DNA of 64,000 bases from Variovorax davisae (lineage in GTDB: Bacteria; Pseudomonadota; Gammaproteobacteria; Burkholderiales; Burkholderiaceae_C): assembly GCF_030316845.1 (NCBI RefSeq), contig NZ_JASZYS010000013.1, forward strand, positions 143,933 through 207,932, given 5' to 3'. How positions within the stretch are numbered: the first letter of the stretch is position 1; the number at the start of each line of letters is the position of its first letter. Positions 43,554-52,189 of this stretch are shown piece after piece. A program made the translations under genes and the position numbers. Under the pieces are notes generated by a model. That model saw only the letters and a program-made list of their open reading frames with translations. It was not told the DNA's origin and ran no database searches.

Positions 43554-43604
43554 GGATGAAAACCTCGGGTTGGACGAACGGAAAGGGAAGGGATGCAACG
43601 ACGC

Positions 43605-44657
43605 TCAGGCCGCCAGCAACTGCGCGCGCACATCGATGCGCGCGAGTTGCGCCTCGGCGCCACCGAACAGCGTGGCGGCGACATGCAGTCGCCGGTAGAA
43701 GTGGGTCAGCTTGTATTCCTCGGTGACGGCGATGCCCCCCGAGACCTGGATCAGCTGGCCCGCGGCGCGCAGCGCACGCCGGCCCAGGAAGCTCTTGGCC
43801 GCCGCCAGCGTCGGCCAGGGGCCTTCGGGCGCGGCGTCGAGTTCGGCCGCCACGCGGCCAGCCAGCGCCAGCAGCTGCTGCAGGTCACAGAAGATCTCGG
43901 CCATCTTGTGCTGTACCGCCTGTTGTGCCGACAGCGGCTTGCCGAATTGCGTGCGCTGCTTCAGGTAGTCCAGGGTCAGCGTGAAAGCGGCATCGAGGAC
44001 GCCCGCGCTGTCCGCCACCTGGGCGGCGGCGGCGAGATCGAGGGCGCGCTGCGCGGCCGGGAGGCCCTCCACGGCCAGCACCGGCGTGGCGCGGAAACTG
44101 AATTGCGGCGCGCGGCGGCCGTCGACGAGCCGCGCGTCGGTCCTCGACACGCCGGGAGCCTGCAGATCCGCGAGCAGCAGCGCCGGTACGCCATCGCGTG
44201 CTGCCGGCACCAGCAGGTGCGTTGCGTGGGCGCCGCCCAGCGCGGTGCCGGCGCGGCCCTCGAGGCGGCCGGCGGCACTGCAGCGCGCCGCGTCGTCGCC
44301 CTGCGCGCGATCCGCCAGGCCGATGCGCATCGCGCCGCTGGCCAGTGCCTCGGCCTGCGCGGGCATTGCCTTGGCCAGGAGCGGCGCGAGCACCAGGTGC
44401 AGATCGAGCGCCTCGGGCCGCGCGTCGCGGCCGGCTTCGCGGATCAGTTCGAATGTCGCGGCATGGCGCGCGCCGAACCCGCCGGCATCCACCGGCAGCG
44501 ACAGGCCGAGCCAGCCCAGTTCGGCCATCTGCGGCCAGGCCGCTGCGTCCTCCGCATGGCCGCTGCGAAAGGCCGCGACGCGCGCTTCCAGCGGATGGTT
44601 GGCGCCGAACCAGCGGCGCGCGGTGTCCAGCAGCAGATCGATGTCTTCACGTTCCAC
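43605..44657 (-). CDS. Acyl-CoA dehydrogenase-like subunit, short form
   Basis: 350 residues. The C-terminal FAD/CoA domain is recognisable (LDYLKQRTQFGKPLSAQQAV, then AEIFCDLQQLLALAGRVAAE, GGIAVTEEYKLTHFYRRL). The middle beta domain is short and diverged. The usual YEGT catalytic glutamate is replaced by sequence near HVAATLFGG. It is adjacent to a 393-residue dehydrogenase (10-base gap), like the heteromeric two-gene acyl-CoA dehydrogenases of steroid side-chain catabolism. I infer it pairs with that neighbour. Confidence 0.82.
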   Translation of the reverse strand: MEREDIDLLLDTARRWFGANHPLEARVAAFRSGHAEDAAAWPQMAELGWLGLSLPVDAGGFGARHAATFELIREAGRDARPEALDLHLVLAPLLAKAMPAQAEALASGAMRIGLADRAQGDDAARCSAAGRLEGRAGTALGGAHATHLLVPAARDGVPALLLADLQAPGVSRTDARLVDGRRAPQFSFRATPVLAVEGLPAAQRALDLAAAAQVADSAGVLDAAFTLTLDYLKQRTQFGKPLSAQQAVQHKMAEIFCDLQQLLALAGRVAAELDAAPEGPWPTLAAAKSFLGRRALRAAGQLIQVSGGIAVTEEYKLTHFYRRLHVAATLFGGAEAQLARIDVRAQLLAA

Positions 44658-44667
44658 GGATGTCCTC

Positions 44668-45849
44668 TCACATGTCCAGGATGGACTTGGCGATGATGCT
44701 TTTCTGGATCTCGTTGGCGCCCGCGTAGATCGTCACCACGCGGCGAAAGAAGTGGCGCTCGGCCCAGCCCAGGCCCTCGGGCGCCAGCAGGCCGCCGCCA
44801 TAGTCGGGCGACAGCACGATGCCGGCCTGCCCCAGCAGCGCCAGTGCGGTCTCGCTGACCCGCTGCTGCAGCTCGGAGCCGCGGATCTTCAGCGTCGAGG
44901 CGGCCGGTCCCGGCTCCTTGCCCGACATCTGCTCCGCAAGGACGCCGAGCGCGGCCGATTCGAGCGCGACGAAGTCGGCGGTGAGCGCGGCCAGCCGCCG
45001 CCGCACCCGCGCATCCTCGATCAGCGGCCGTCCTTCCGCGTCCTTGCAGTGGCGTGCGATGCGGTCGAGTTCGACGATGTCGCGCTTGGTGCGCGGTGCC
45101 TGGGCGTTGTTGACGCGCTCGCGCGCCAGCAGCTCCTTGGCATAGGTCCAGCCGTTGTCGAGCTTGCCGATCACGTTCTCGCGCGGCGTTCGCACGTTGT
45201 CGAAGAACACCGCATTGACGCTGTGCCCCTCGTCCATCGTGAGGATCGGCTGCAGGGAGATGCCGGGGGCGCGCATGTCGACGATGAACTGGGTCAGGCC
45301 GGCCTGCGGCTTGACCTCGCCGTCGGTGCGGGCCAGGCAGAACATCAGGTCGGCGTGATGGCCGCTGGACAGCCAGGTCTTCTGGCCGTTGATGACCCAC
45401 TCGTCGCCCTCGAGTCGCGCCGTGGTCTTGAGCGACGCCAGGTCGGACCCGGCATTGGGCTCGGAGAAGCCCTGGCACCAGAACTCCTCGCCCGCCAGCA
45501 CCTTCGGCAGGTAGCGCGCCTGCTGCTCGGGACTGCCCGCGGCGATGATCATCGGCCCGGCCAGGAACAGCCCGTGCACATCGCCCAGCGGCGCGTCGGC
45601 GAAGGCCGACTCCTCTTCGAAGATGTAGCGCTGCAGCTCGGTCCAGCCGGTGCCGCCGAATGCGCGCGGCCAATGCGGTGCGCCCCAGCCGTGCGCATTC
45701 AGCGTCGCCTGCCAGCGCGCCATCGGTTCGCGCTCCAGGTGAAGGCCGGCGCGCGTGGCGTGCACCAGATCGCCGGTGAGCTTCTGCTGAAGGAACTCGC
45801 GCACCTCGGCACGGAAGGCGCGAAGTTCGGGCGTTTGGAAAATGCTCAT
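44668..45849 (-). CDS. Acyl-CoA dehydrogenase, FAD-binding partner subunit
   Basis: 393 residues with the complete fold: N-terminal helical domain, FAD-contacting FWCQGFSEPNAGSDLASLKT and WVINGQKTWLSSGHHADLMF, and a C-terminal YAGANEIQKSIIAKSIL. The alanine in YAGA replaces the glutamate of medium-chain enzymes (YEGT), so the catalytic base must sit elsewhere. That is typical of members acting on branched, cyclic or steroid-derived acyl-CoAs. Gap of 33 bases after the quinone oxidoreductase stop. Confidence 0.87.
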   Translation of the reverse strand: MSIFQTPELRAFRAEVREFLQQKLTGDLVHATRAGLHLEREPMARWQATLNAHGWGAPHWPRAFGGTGWTELQRYIFEEESAFADAPLGDVHGLFLAGPMIIAAGSPEQQARYLPKVLAGEEFWCQGFSEPNAGSDLASLKTTARLEGDEWVINGQKTWLSSGHHADLMFCLARTDGEVKPQAGLTQFIVDMRAPGISLQPILTMDEGHSVNAVFFDNVRTPRENVIGKLDNGWTYAKELLARERVNNAQAPRTKRDIVELDRIARHCKDAEGRPLIEDARVRRRLAALTADFVALESAALGVLAEQMSGKEPGPAASTLKIRGSELQQRVSETALALLGQAGIVLSPDYGGGLLAPEGLGWAERHFFRRVVTIYAGANEIQKSIIAKSILDM

Positions 45850-45882
45850 GGTCAGCCTCGTGTCATGCGTCGGACCTGGGTG

Positions 45883-46872
45883 TCAGGGAATGAGGATCAG
45901 CGAGCCGCTGGTCCCGCGCCCCTGCAGCGCGCTGTGGGCCGCCGCGGCATCGGCCAGCGCAAAGCGCCCGCCGATGTGCACCACCAGGTCGCCGCTCGCG
46001 ATCAGCCCGTAGAGCACATCCGCGGCGGATTGGAGATCGGCATGCGTGTTGACGTAGGCGAACACCCCCGGCACCGAGACCGTCAGCGAGCGCGCCGGCC
46101 CCAGGTCCGCCAGCTTGACTTCGGGCAGCCCCTCGGCAACCTGGCCCAGGTTCACCAGCTGCCCGAACGGCTTGAGGATGGTCAGCGAGTCGTGGAAGAC
46201 CTGGCCGCCCAGGCCTTCGAACACCCACTCGACGCCCGCGCCGCCGGTCAGCCGCTTCACGCCGTCGACAAAAGGCTCTTCGTTGTAGAGGATCACCTCG
46301 TCGCAACCGCGCGCCCGCGCCAGCGCGGCCTTCTGGGGCGATCCGACCGTGCCGATCACACGACAGCCGAAGCGCTTGCTCCACTGCGTCAGCAGCGAGC
46401 CGAGGCCGCCCGCCGCAGCGTGGACCAGCACCGTGTCGCCGGCCTGCGGCCGCGTGACCCGATGCAGCAGCATGTGCGCGGTCAGCCCCTGCAGCGTGCC
46501 CGCGGCGGCCTGCTCGAAGCTGACCCCGGCCGGCAGGCGCAGCAGCAGGCGCTGCGGCAGGTTGCGCAGGCTCGCGTAGCTGCCGACCGGCGGACAGGCG
46601 TAGGCGACGCGGTCGCCCGGTGCGAAGCGCGTCACGCCCTCCCCCACCGCCACCACCTCACCCGCCGCCTCGACGCCGAGCATGCCGGGCAGCGAGCGCA
46701 GCGGGAACACGCCGCGGCGATGGTAGGTGTCGAGGTAGTTGATGCCGACCGCATGCTGGCGGATCTGCACCTCGCCCTCGGCGGGCGCGGCGACGTCGAT
46801 GGGTTCATGGCGCAGCTGCTCGGCGCCGCCATAGGCGTGGATGCGAACGGCGTATTCCTGGCGTCGCGTCAT
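45883..46872 (-). CDS. Quinone oxidoreductase-type NADPH dehydrogenase (MDR family)
   Basis: AAGGAGG precedes the ATG at 46872, which overlaps the ligase stop by four bases. The 329-residue protein lacks the zinc ligands of alcohol dehydrogenases. It has the QOR pattern (AVGINYLDTYHRRG, GVEAAGEVVAVGEGV, QGLTAHMLLH, VLVHAAAGGLGSLLTQ). It would reduce an enone or quinone with NADPH. In this cluster a likely role is saturating or adjusting a double bond of a CoA thioester; that is inference. Confidence 0.88.
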   Translation of the reverse strand: MTRRQEYAVRIHAYGGAEQLRHEPIDVAAPAEGEVQIRQHAVGINYLDTYHRRGVFPLRSLPGMLGVEAAGEVVAVGEGVTRFAPGDRVAYACPPVGSYASLRNLPQRLLLRLPAGVSFEQAAAGTLQGLTAHMLLHRVTRPQAGDTVLVHAAAGGLGSLLTQWSKRFGCRVIGTVGSPQKAALARARGCDEVILYNEEPFVDGVKRLTGGAGVEWVFEGLGGQVFHDSLTILKPFGQLVNLGQVAEGLPEVKLADLGPARSLTVSVPGVFAYVNTHADLQSAADVLYGLIASGDLVVHIGGRFALADAAAAHSALQGRGTSGSLILIP

Positions 46873-48476
46873 GCGACCTCCTTGCTGACAAGTCGGGGGT
46901 TGAGAAGCAGGTCGCGCAGATCGCGCTTGAGGATCTTGCCCATCGGGTTCTTCGGCAGGGCGGCCAGCACATGCCATTGGCGCGGGACCTGGTAGTCCGC
47001 GAGGTGCAGCGCGCAGTGGCTGCGCAATGCCTCGGGCTCGAGAACGACACCCGCAGCGGCCACCACGCAGGCGGCGATGTCCTCGCCCAGGCCGGCATGC
47101 GGGACGGCCACGACGGCGGCTTCCGCCACGCCCGGGAAGCGGTACAGCACCTCCTCCACCGCGGCCGAGGCGATCTTCAGCCCGCCGCGATTGATGATGT
47201 CCTTCTTGCGATCGACGAAGTGCAGGTGCCCTTCGTCATCGAATCGACCGATGTCACCGGTGCGCACCCAGCCGTCGACGAAGGTCTGGGCGCTGGCCTC
47301 GGGGTTGCGGAAGTAGCCGAGCGCCATCGACCGACCGGAGAACTCGATCTCTCCGGTGTCTCCGGACGCCGCCGGGCGGCCCGCGTCGTCGACCACGCGC
47401 ACCGCGCAGCCTCGCATCGCGCTGCCGATGCAGCCGGCCTTGCGCGGCAGGAACCACGGCGCGAGAAAGGTGCCCGCGGGTCCGGTCTCGGTCATGCCCC
47501 AGATGTGCACCTGGTCGACCCACGGCAGGCGCTCGCTGAACTTGGCGATCACCTCGGCCGGCATCGCGGCGCCGCCGTAGCCGAGCCGCCGCACGCGCGA
47601 CAGGTCGTAGCGCCCGCGCGCGTACTCGTCGATCATGAAGTGCAGCGGCGAGGTGACGCCGTGGTAGACCGTCGTGCCCTCGCTCTCGATCAGGCGCAGC
47701 CGCCCCGCGTTGTCGAGCGTGGTCTGCTCGAGCACGGCACCGGCGCCATGGGCCCAGGCAGACATGCAGGCCATGTTGAGCACCGAGCTCGTGAAGATCG
47801 GCCAGGCACCCTGGTAGGTGTCCTGGTCCGTGAGGCCGATGGCGCCGCCCACCGCATAGCCGCAGAAGAGCTGGCTGCGATGGCAATGCAGGACCGCCTT
47901 GGCACGCGCGGTGGTGCCGGAGGTGAAGAGCAGCACGCTCGGGCTGTCCGCCTGCGCCGCCTCGGGCAACTCGAGCGCGTGGAAGACCTGCTCGGGCTCC
48001 GGCCAGGCCGCCTCGTGGCCCGAATCGCCGCCCAGCACCAGCATCGACGCCGAGGGGCAGAAGCGCTTCAGGCGCGCCTGTGCTTCGGCGGTCGTCACGA
48101 TGAGCGCGGGCTCGACCAGGGCCAGCGCGTGCTGCAGTTCGTCGTCCGACGCGCGCACGTTGAGCGGTGCCACGACCGCGCCGAGCCGCCAGCAGCCCAG
48201 TGCCGTCAGCACCGCCTCGCGCACCGCATCGTTGGACAGGAAAAGCGCCACGCGCTCTCCCTGCCGCAGACCACGCAGATGCAGTCCGCGCGCCATCGAT
48301 TCCATGCGGATCACGAGCTGCGCATAGGTCAACCGGTCGCGATGGCCGCGATGGCTGTGCGCCGACAACGCCAGCTTGAAGGGGTGCTGCACGGCGCGGC
48401 GCCTCAGCAGGTCCGGCACTGTCAGGCCGTGCAGTTCGTTGTGGAGAGCCGCCCCGGGATCGCTCATGTCGTTCAT
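46869..48476 (-). CDS. AMP-forming acyl-CoA ligase
   Basis: 535 residues of the ANL superfamily: phosphate-binding loop LLFTSGTTARAKAVLHCHRS (glycines of the usual TGxPKG part replaced by ARAKAV), GMTETGPAG, GWVRTGDIGRFDDEG, VDRKKDIINRGGLKI and the C-terminal catalytic lysine in NPMGKILKRDL. It activates a carboxylic acid to its CoA ester using ATP, the entry step of the pathway. The N-terminal pocket does not show a substrate signature I can name. 14 bases follow the SDR stop. Confidence 0.9.
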   Translation of the reverse strand: MNDMSDPGAALHNELHGLTVPDLLRRRAVQHPFKLALSAHSHRGHRDRLTYAQLVIRMESMARGLHLRGLRQGERVALFLSNDAVREAVLTALGCWRLGAVVAPLNVRASDDELQHALALVEPALIVTTAEAQARLKRFCPSASMLVLGGDSGHEAAWPEPEQVFHALELPEAAQADSPSVLLFTSGTTARAKAVLHCHRSQLFCGYAVGGAIGLTDQDTYQGAWPIFTSSVLNMACMSAWAHGAGAVLEQTTLDNAGRLRLIESEGTTVYHGVTSPLHFMIDEYARGRYDLSRVRRLGYGGAAMPAEVIAKFSERLPWVDQVHIWGMTETGPAGTFLAPWFLPRKAGCIGSAMRGCAVRVVDDAGRPAASGDTGEIEFSGRSMALGYFRNPEASAQTFVDGWVRTGDIGRFDDEGHLHFVDRKKDIINRGGLKIASAAVEEVLYRFPGVAEAAVVAVPHAGLGEDIAACVVAAAGVVLEPEALRSHCALHLADYQVPRQWHVLAALPKNPMGKILKRDLRDLLLNPRLVSKEVA

Positions 48477-48490
48477 TTCCTGCCTCCGGC

Positions 48491-49228
48491 TCAGGCGGCG
48501 CTGTAGCCGCCGTCGACCGGCAGCGTGACGCCGGTGATGTAGCGGGCATCGGCGGAAGCGAGGAAGGCCGCGGCCTTGGCAATGTCGAAGGGCTTGCCCC
48601 AGAAGCCGGCTGGCAGGCGCTTCCTGATCTCGCGGCTGCGCGACTCGTCACTGAAAGCGGCCTCGGACATCCGGGTCTCGATCCAGCCCGGCGCCACCGC
48701 GTTGACCCGGATGCCTTCGGCCGCGTAGGCAACGGCGAGCGAACGCGTGAGCGACACGATGGCGCCCTTGCTGGCGCTGTAGGCCGGATTTCGCGGCGAG
48801 CCGAAATAGCTCCACATCGAGGCGAAGTTGACGATGCTGCCCCGCGCGGCCGCGAGGGCCGGGCGCAGCAACAGGCAGGCCAGCTGGGTACCGCTCAGGT
48901 TGACGTCGACCACCTTGCGAAAGCCGTCGATGGTGAACTCCGCACCACCGTGCTGGATGATGCCGGCCGCGTTCACCAGCACCTGCACCTGCGTCAGGCC
49001 AGCGGTCACCCGGCGCATGGCTTGCTCGTCGGTGATGTCGAGCGCGTGGAACTCGATGCCCGAGCCTTCGAGTTCGGGTTCGGTGTCGAGACCGAGGGCG
49101 ATCACGCGGTGGCCGCGCGCGTGCAGTTCGAGGCCGGTGGCCAGGCCGAGGCCGGTGCCGCCGCCGGTGATCACGGCGACGGGGGGGGTGCCGGTGCTGG
49201 GTGTCATGGTGTGGGATGGGTTTGTCAT
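48491..49228 (-). CDS. Short-chain dehydrogenase/reductase, third of three
   Basis: 245 residues with TGGGTGLGLA, NAAGII, the serine in IVNFASMWS and YSASK. The WSYFGSPRNPAYS segment and shorter length separate it from the two SDRs downstream. It sits between the ligase and the glycerol-dehydrogenase-like gene, so it may act with the latter on a polyol or hydroxyketone part of the substrate. An internal ATG seven codons on is an alternative start. Confidence 0.87.
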   Translation of the reverse strand: MTNPSHTMTPSTGTPPVAVITGGGTGLGLATGLELHARGHRVIALGLDTEPELEGSGIEFHALDITDEQAMRRVTAGLTQVQVLVNAAGIIQHGGAEFTIDGFRKVVDVNLSGTQLACLLLRPALAAARGSIVNFASMWSYFGSPRNPAYSASKGAIVSLTRSLAVAYAAEGIRVNAVAPGWIETRMSEAAFSDESRSREIRKRLPAGFWGKPFDIAKAAAFLASADARYITGVTLPVDGGYSAA

Positions 49229-49244
49229 GAAGGTCGAACGAAGC

Positions 49245-50345
49245 TCAGGCGCCGGCCAGCGCTTCCAGCCGGTGCATCGCGGTTTCGAAATCGGCGGCCG
49301 AGAGCGGCCGCTGGAAGTGCCTCAGGTGGGGCGAGCTCATCGTCCCGTCGGCGATGGCGCGGATCGTCGCCGCACCCGGATCGCGCACGCCCAGTCCTGC
49401 GAGGTTCACGGCCAGACCGACCGAGCGATGGAAGGCCAGCTGCGCCGCCAGAAAGTCCGGCGATCGATCTTCGAGAATGAACTGCACCAGCAGGCCGTAG
49501 CCCACATGGAAGCCATGCAGCGTGGTCTCGGAGCCGGCCGCGAGCGGCAGGCCGCGCGTGATCGAATGCGCCAGCGACAGGCCGCTGTTCTCGAAGGCCA
49601 GGCCGCTCAGCAGCACCAGTGCCTCGATCAGGCGCTCGAAGGCCGGCGTGGGCGCGCCGCCGTCGAGCGCTTGCAGACCTTCGACAGCGTCCTCGCGAAT
49701 CACGCGTTCGCAGGCGATGGACAGCTGCTGCGCCGCGATCGTGCCCGCACCTGCGAACAGATTGAGCCCACCGCTGGCCCGGACCTGGTCGCCTTCGTAG
49801 AGCTTGCACAAGGCGTCGCCGACGCCCGAGACGAGAAGCGTGCGCGGCGCCCGCACGAGCACTCGGGTGTCGACCAGCACCGCATCGGGATTGCGAGGCA
49901 GGAACTCCACCGACACCATGCGATGCGCGTCGTCGTAGTAGACGAAGGCCTTGCTGCACGGCCCGTCGTTGGAGGCCGAGGTCGGCAGCACGATGAGCCG
50001 CGCCCCGAGTTCGCGCGCCACGGCCTTCCCGGTATCGACGCCCTTGCCGCCGCCGGCGGCCAGCACGACGTCGGGCGCGTGGCCGCCTTCGCGCGCGGCG
50101 GCCACCAGCGCCCGCACGGCCGCTTGCGTGACGTCGCCGCGCACCGCCACCCAGCGCAGCTCGAGGCCCTGCGCGCGGCAGGCTGCGGCGGCGGTGTCGA
50201 AGACCAGCCCATGCACGATCTCGTCGGCGACCAGCAGCGGCTGCCGGCCGAGGCTGGCCGCCACCTCGCCCGCCAGGCCGATCGCGCCGGGCCCCTGGTG
50301 ATAGCGGTGGACCGCGCCGAAGACGCGGATCGCGTGCGGATCCAT
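49245..50345 (-). CDS. Glycerol-dehydrogenase/iron-alcohol-dehydrogenase family enzyme
   Basis: The ATG at 50345 begins a 366-residue protein (MDPHAIRVFGAVHRYHQGPG) with the family's NAD loop AAGGGKGVDTGKAVA, PTSASNDGPCS, the metal-binding aspartate in GVGDALCKLYEG, and the two histidines in LSLAHSITRG and TLHGFHVGYG. It should oxidise a vicinal diol or polyol to a hydroxyketone with NAD and a divalent metal. The start is 2 bases after the transketolase C-terminal stop, so co-expression is near certain. Confidence 0.88.
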   Translation of the reverse strand: MDPHAIRVFGAVHRYHQGPGAIGLAGEVAASLGRQPLLVADEIVHGLVFDTAAAACRAQGLELRWVAVRGDVTQAAVRALVAAAREGGHAPDVVLAAGGGKGVDTGKAVARELGARLIVLPTSASNDGPCSKAFVYYDDAHRMVSVEFLPRNPDAVLVDTRVLVRAPRTLLVSGVGDALCKLYEGDQVRASGGLNLFAGAGTIAAQQLSIACERVIREDAVEGLQALDGGAPTPAFERLIEALVLLSGLAFENSGLSLAHSITRGLPLAAGSETTLHGFHVGYGLLVQFILEDRSPDFLAAQLAFHRSVGLAVNLAGLGVRDPGAATIRAIADGTMSSPHLRHFQRPLSAADFETAMHRLEALAGA

Positions 50346-50347
50346 GC

Positions 50348-51334
50348 TCACTGGATCCACGCAGCGACGCGCTCGCAGATGCGCGCTGTCGTCAGTCCGT
50401 AGCGGTCCTGCAAATACGGCAGCGAGCCGCACTCGATGAAGCGGTCGGGGATCGCGATCTTCAGCAGCTTGCGCGCCAGACCCGCCTCCTGCAGCGCATC
50501 GATCACCAGCGTTGCCAGGCCGCCGATCGCCACATGGTTCTCGACCACCACCAGCCGCCGCGCCGAGGCCGCGAATGCGAGCAGGCCGTCGACGTCGAAA
50601 GGCTTGATCGTCGCACTGTGGAAGACCGACGCCGAGACGCTGCCCTGGCGGAAGTACTCGGCCGCATCGATGGCCCGTTCCGTCATGAAGCCGGTCGAGA
50701 CGAAGCCGACATCGACGTCCTTGCCGGCGTCGCCGATCACATGCCCCTTGCCCACCTGGAAGCGATGGGTCGACGGGTCGAACACCTGCGCCACGTTGGC
50801 GCGCAGGAGCCGGCAATACAGGGTGCCGGGCATGTCGACCGCCATCTGCGCGATCTGTGCCATCTCGGTGGCGTCGCAGGGATCGATCACCGTCATGTTC
50901 GGGATCGACCGCATCAGCGCCAGGTCCTCGGTGGCCTGATGGGTGCCGCCGTAGCCGGTCGTGAGCCCCGGGTTGCCGGCGAACATCTTCACGCGCTCGT
51001 TGCTGTGTGCACAGGCGATCGCCAGGAAATCGTAGGCGCGGCGCGTCGCGAAGGTTCCGTAGGTGGTGCAGTAGGCCACCTTGCCGACCTTCGACAAGCC
51101 CGCGGCCGCAGTCACCAGCGCCTGCTCGGCCATGCCGACGTTGAAGAAGCGCTCGCCATGGCGGGCGCGGAAATCGGCGGTGTCGGTGTACTTGCCGAGA
51201 TCGGCGGTCAGCAGCACGAGCTCCGGGTGGGTTTCGGCGGCCTTCATCATGCCCACCGAAAAAGGCGCGCGCACCGACGGACGGCCCACGATCGCCTCGG
51301 ACTCGCTCATCGCGAGGGTCTGTGCCTCAAGCAT
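50348..51334 (-). CDS. Split transketolase, C-terminal (PYR plus C) subunit
   Basis: The ATG at 51334 overlaps the N-terminal subunit's stop by eight bases and has GGAG upstream; a second ATG at 51310 is an alternative. The 328-residue product contains the PYR domain with the ThDP-activating glutamate (GERFFNVGMAEQALVTAAAG), TTYGTFATRRAYD, GLTTGYGGTHQATEDLALMR and the C-terminal regulatory domain. It works only together with the next gene's product to transfer two-carbon ketol units between sugars or hydroxyaldehydes. Confidence 0.88.
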   Translation of the reverse strand: MLEAQTLAMSESEAIVGRPSVRAPFSVGMMKAAETHPELVLLTADLGKYTDTADFRARHGERFFNVGMAEQALVTAAAGLSKVGKVAYCTTYGTFATRRAYDFLAIACAHSNERVKMFAGNPGLTTGYGGTHQATEDLALMRSIPNMTVIDPCDATEMAQIAQMAVDMPGTLYCRLLRANVAQVFDPSTHRFQVGKGHVIGDAGKDVDVGFVSTGFMTERAIDAAEYFRQGSVSASVFHSATIKPFDVDGLLAFAASARRLVVVENHVAIGGLATLVIDALQEAGLARKLLKIAIPDRFIECGSLPYLQDRYGLTTARICERVAAWIQ

Positions 51335-52172
51335 TCTCGATCTCCAGTTCACGGGCCAGGTCATCCCATTCCTCGGCGTCGATGCGCACGAAGTGGGCAC
51401 GGTCGCGCTGCTCCACGCGGCGGATGCCACAGCCCGGTCGCGTGCGCAGCACCACCGCCTTGGGCTTGCCGGCGCGCGCGCGGCTCCATTCGAAGGCGTC
51501 GAGCAACTGGCCCAGGTCGTTGCCGTCGATCTCCATCGTCTCCCAGCCGAAGGCGGCGAAGCGGCCGGCCACGGGTTCGATCGGCACCACGATCGGCCCG
51601 TCGGCCTGGATGCCGTTGCAGTCGATCCAGCAGACGAGGTTGTCGAGGCCGAAGGCCGCGGCGGTGCTTGCGCCCTCCCAGGTCGAGCCCTCCTGCAGCT
51701 CGCCGTCGGAGATCTCCACGTGGATCGCCGAGCGGTGGCCGTCGAGGCGATAGCCCATCGCGGCGCCGGCCGCGATGCCCAGGCCGTGTCCCAGCGAGCC
51801 GCCAGTCATCTCGACGCCTGGCACATGACCCTCCATCGTGCTCATCTCGAGGGGGCTGCCATCGGCGCCGTAAGTCAGCAGGCTCTCGCGGCTGAGGATG
51901 CCCAGCTCGGCGAAAGCGGCCCACAGGGCGATCGAGTTGTGGCCCGTCGAGAGGTAGAAGCGCTGCCGGTCGGCGCGCGAGAAATCGAGGTCCTCGGGCT
52001 TGAATTCGTCGAAGTACAGCACTGTCAGGAAGTCGGCGATGCCCAGGCCCTGGCCCAGGTAGCCCTGACCCTTGCCGCGCGCCTGGGTCACCATGTGGCG
52101 CCGCAGGTTGAGCGCGGTGGCGCGCAGCGCCGCCAGGCGTTCGGTGTCGTTCGGTGTCGTCCGTGCATTCAT
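51327..52172 (-). CDS. Split transketolase, N-terminal (PP) subunit
   Basis: 281 residues with the diphosphate-binding PP domain: LSTGHNSIALWAAFAELGIL, GVEMTGGSLGHGLGIAAGAA, IHVEISDGELQEGSTWEGAS (Mg-ThDP site), IDCNGIQADGP. It ends where the PYR subunit begins. Split transketolases of this type occur in catabolic operons, for example for apulose phosphate, rather than in the housekeeping pentose pathway. No sugar kinase is encoded here, so the acceptor and donor may be unphosphorylated. Confidence 0.88.
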   Translation of the reverse strand: MNARTTPNDTERLAALRATALNLRRHMVTQARGKGQGYLGQGLGIADFLTVLYFDEFKPEDLDFSRADRQRFYLSTGHNSIALWAAFAELGILSRESLLTYGADGSPLEMSTMEGHVPGVEMTGGSLGHGLGIAAGAAMGYRLDGHRSAIHVEISDGELQEGSTWEGASTAAAFGLDNLVCWIDCNGIQADGPIVVPIEPVAGRFAAFGWETMEIDGNDLGQLLDAFEWSRARAGKPKAVVLRTRPGCGIRRVEQRDRAHFVRIDAEEWDDLARELEIENA

Positions 52173-52189
52173 GGTGTTGCGAAGGCTCC

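Noticed and set aside
43981..46995. A 1004-codon plus-strand open frame opposite the acyl-CoA dehydrogenases and quinone oxidoreductase
   Set aside because: It lies exactly opposite strongly supported minus-strand genes, is arginine/serine/alanine-rich, and its length is explained by GC-rich codons on the coding strand. No family similarity.
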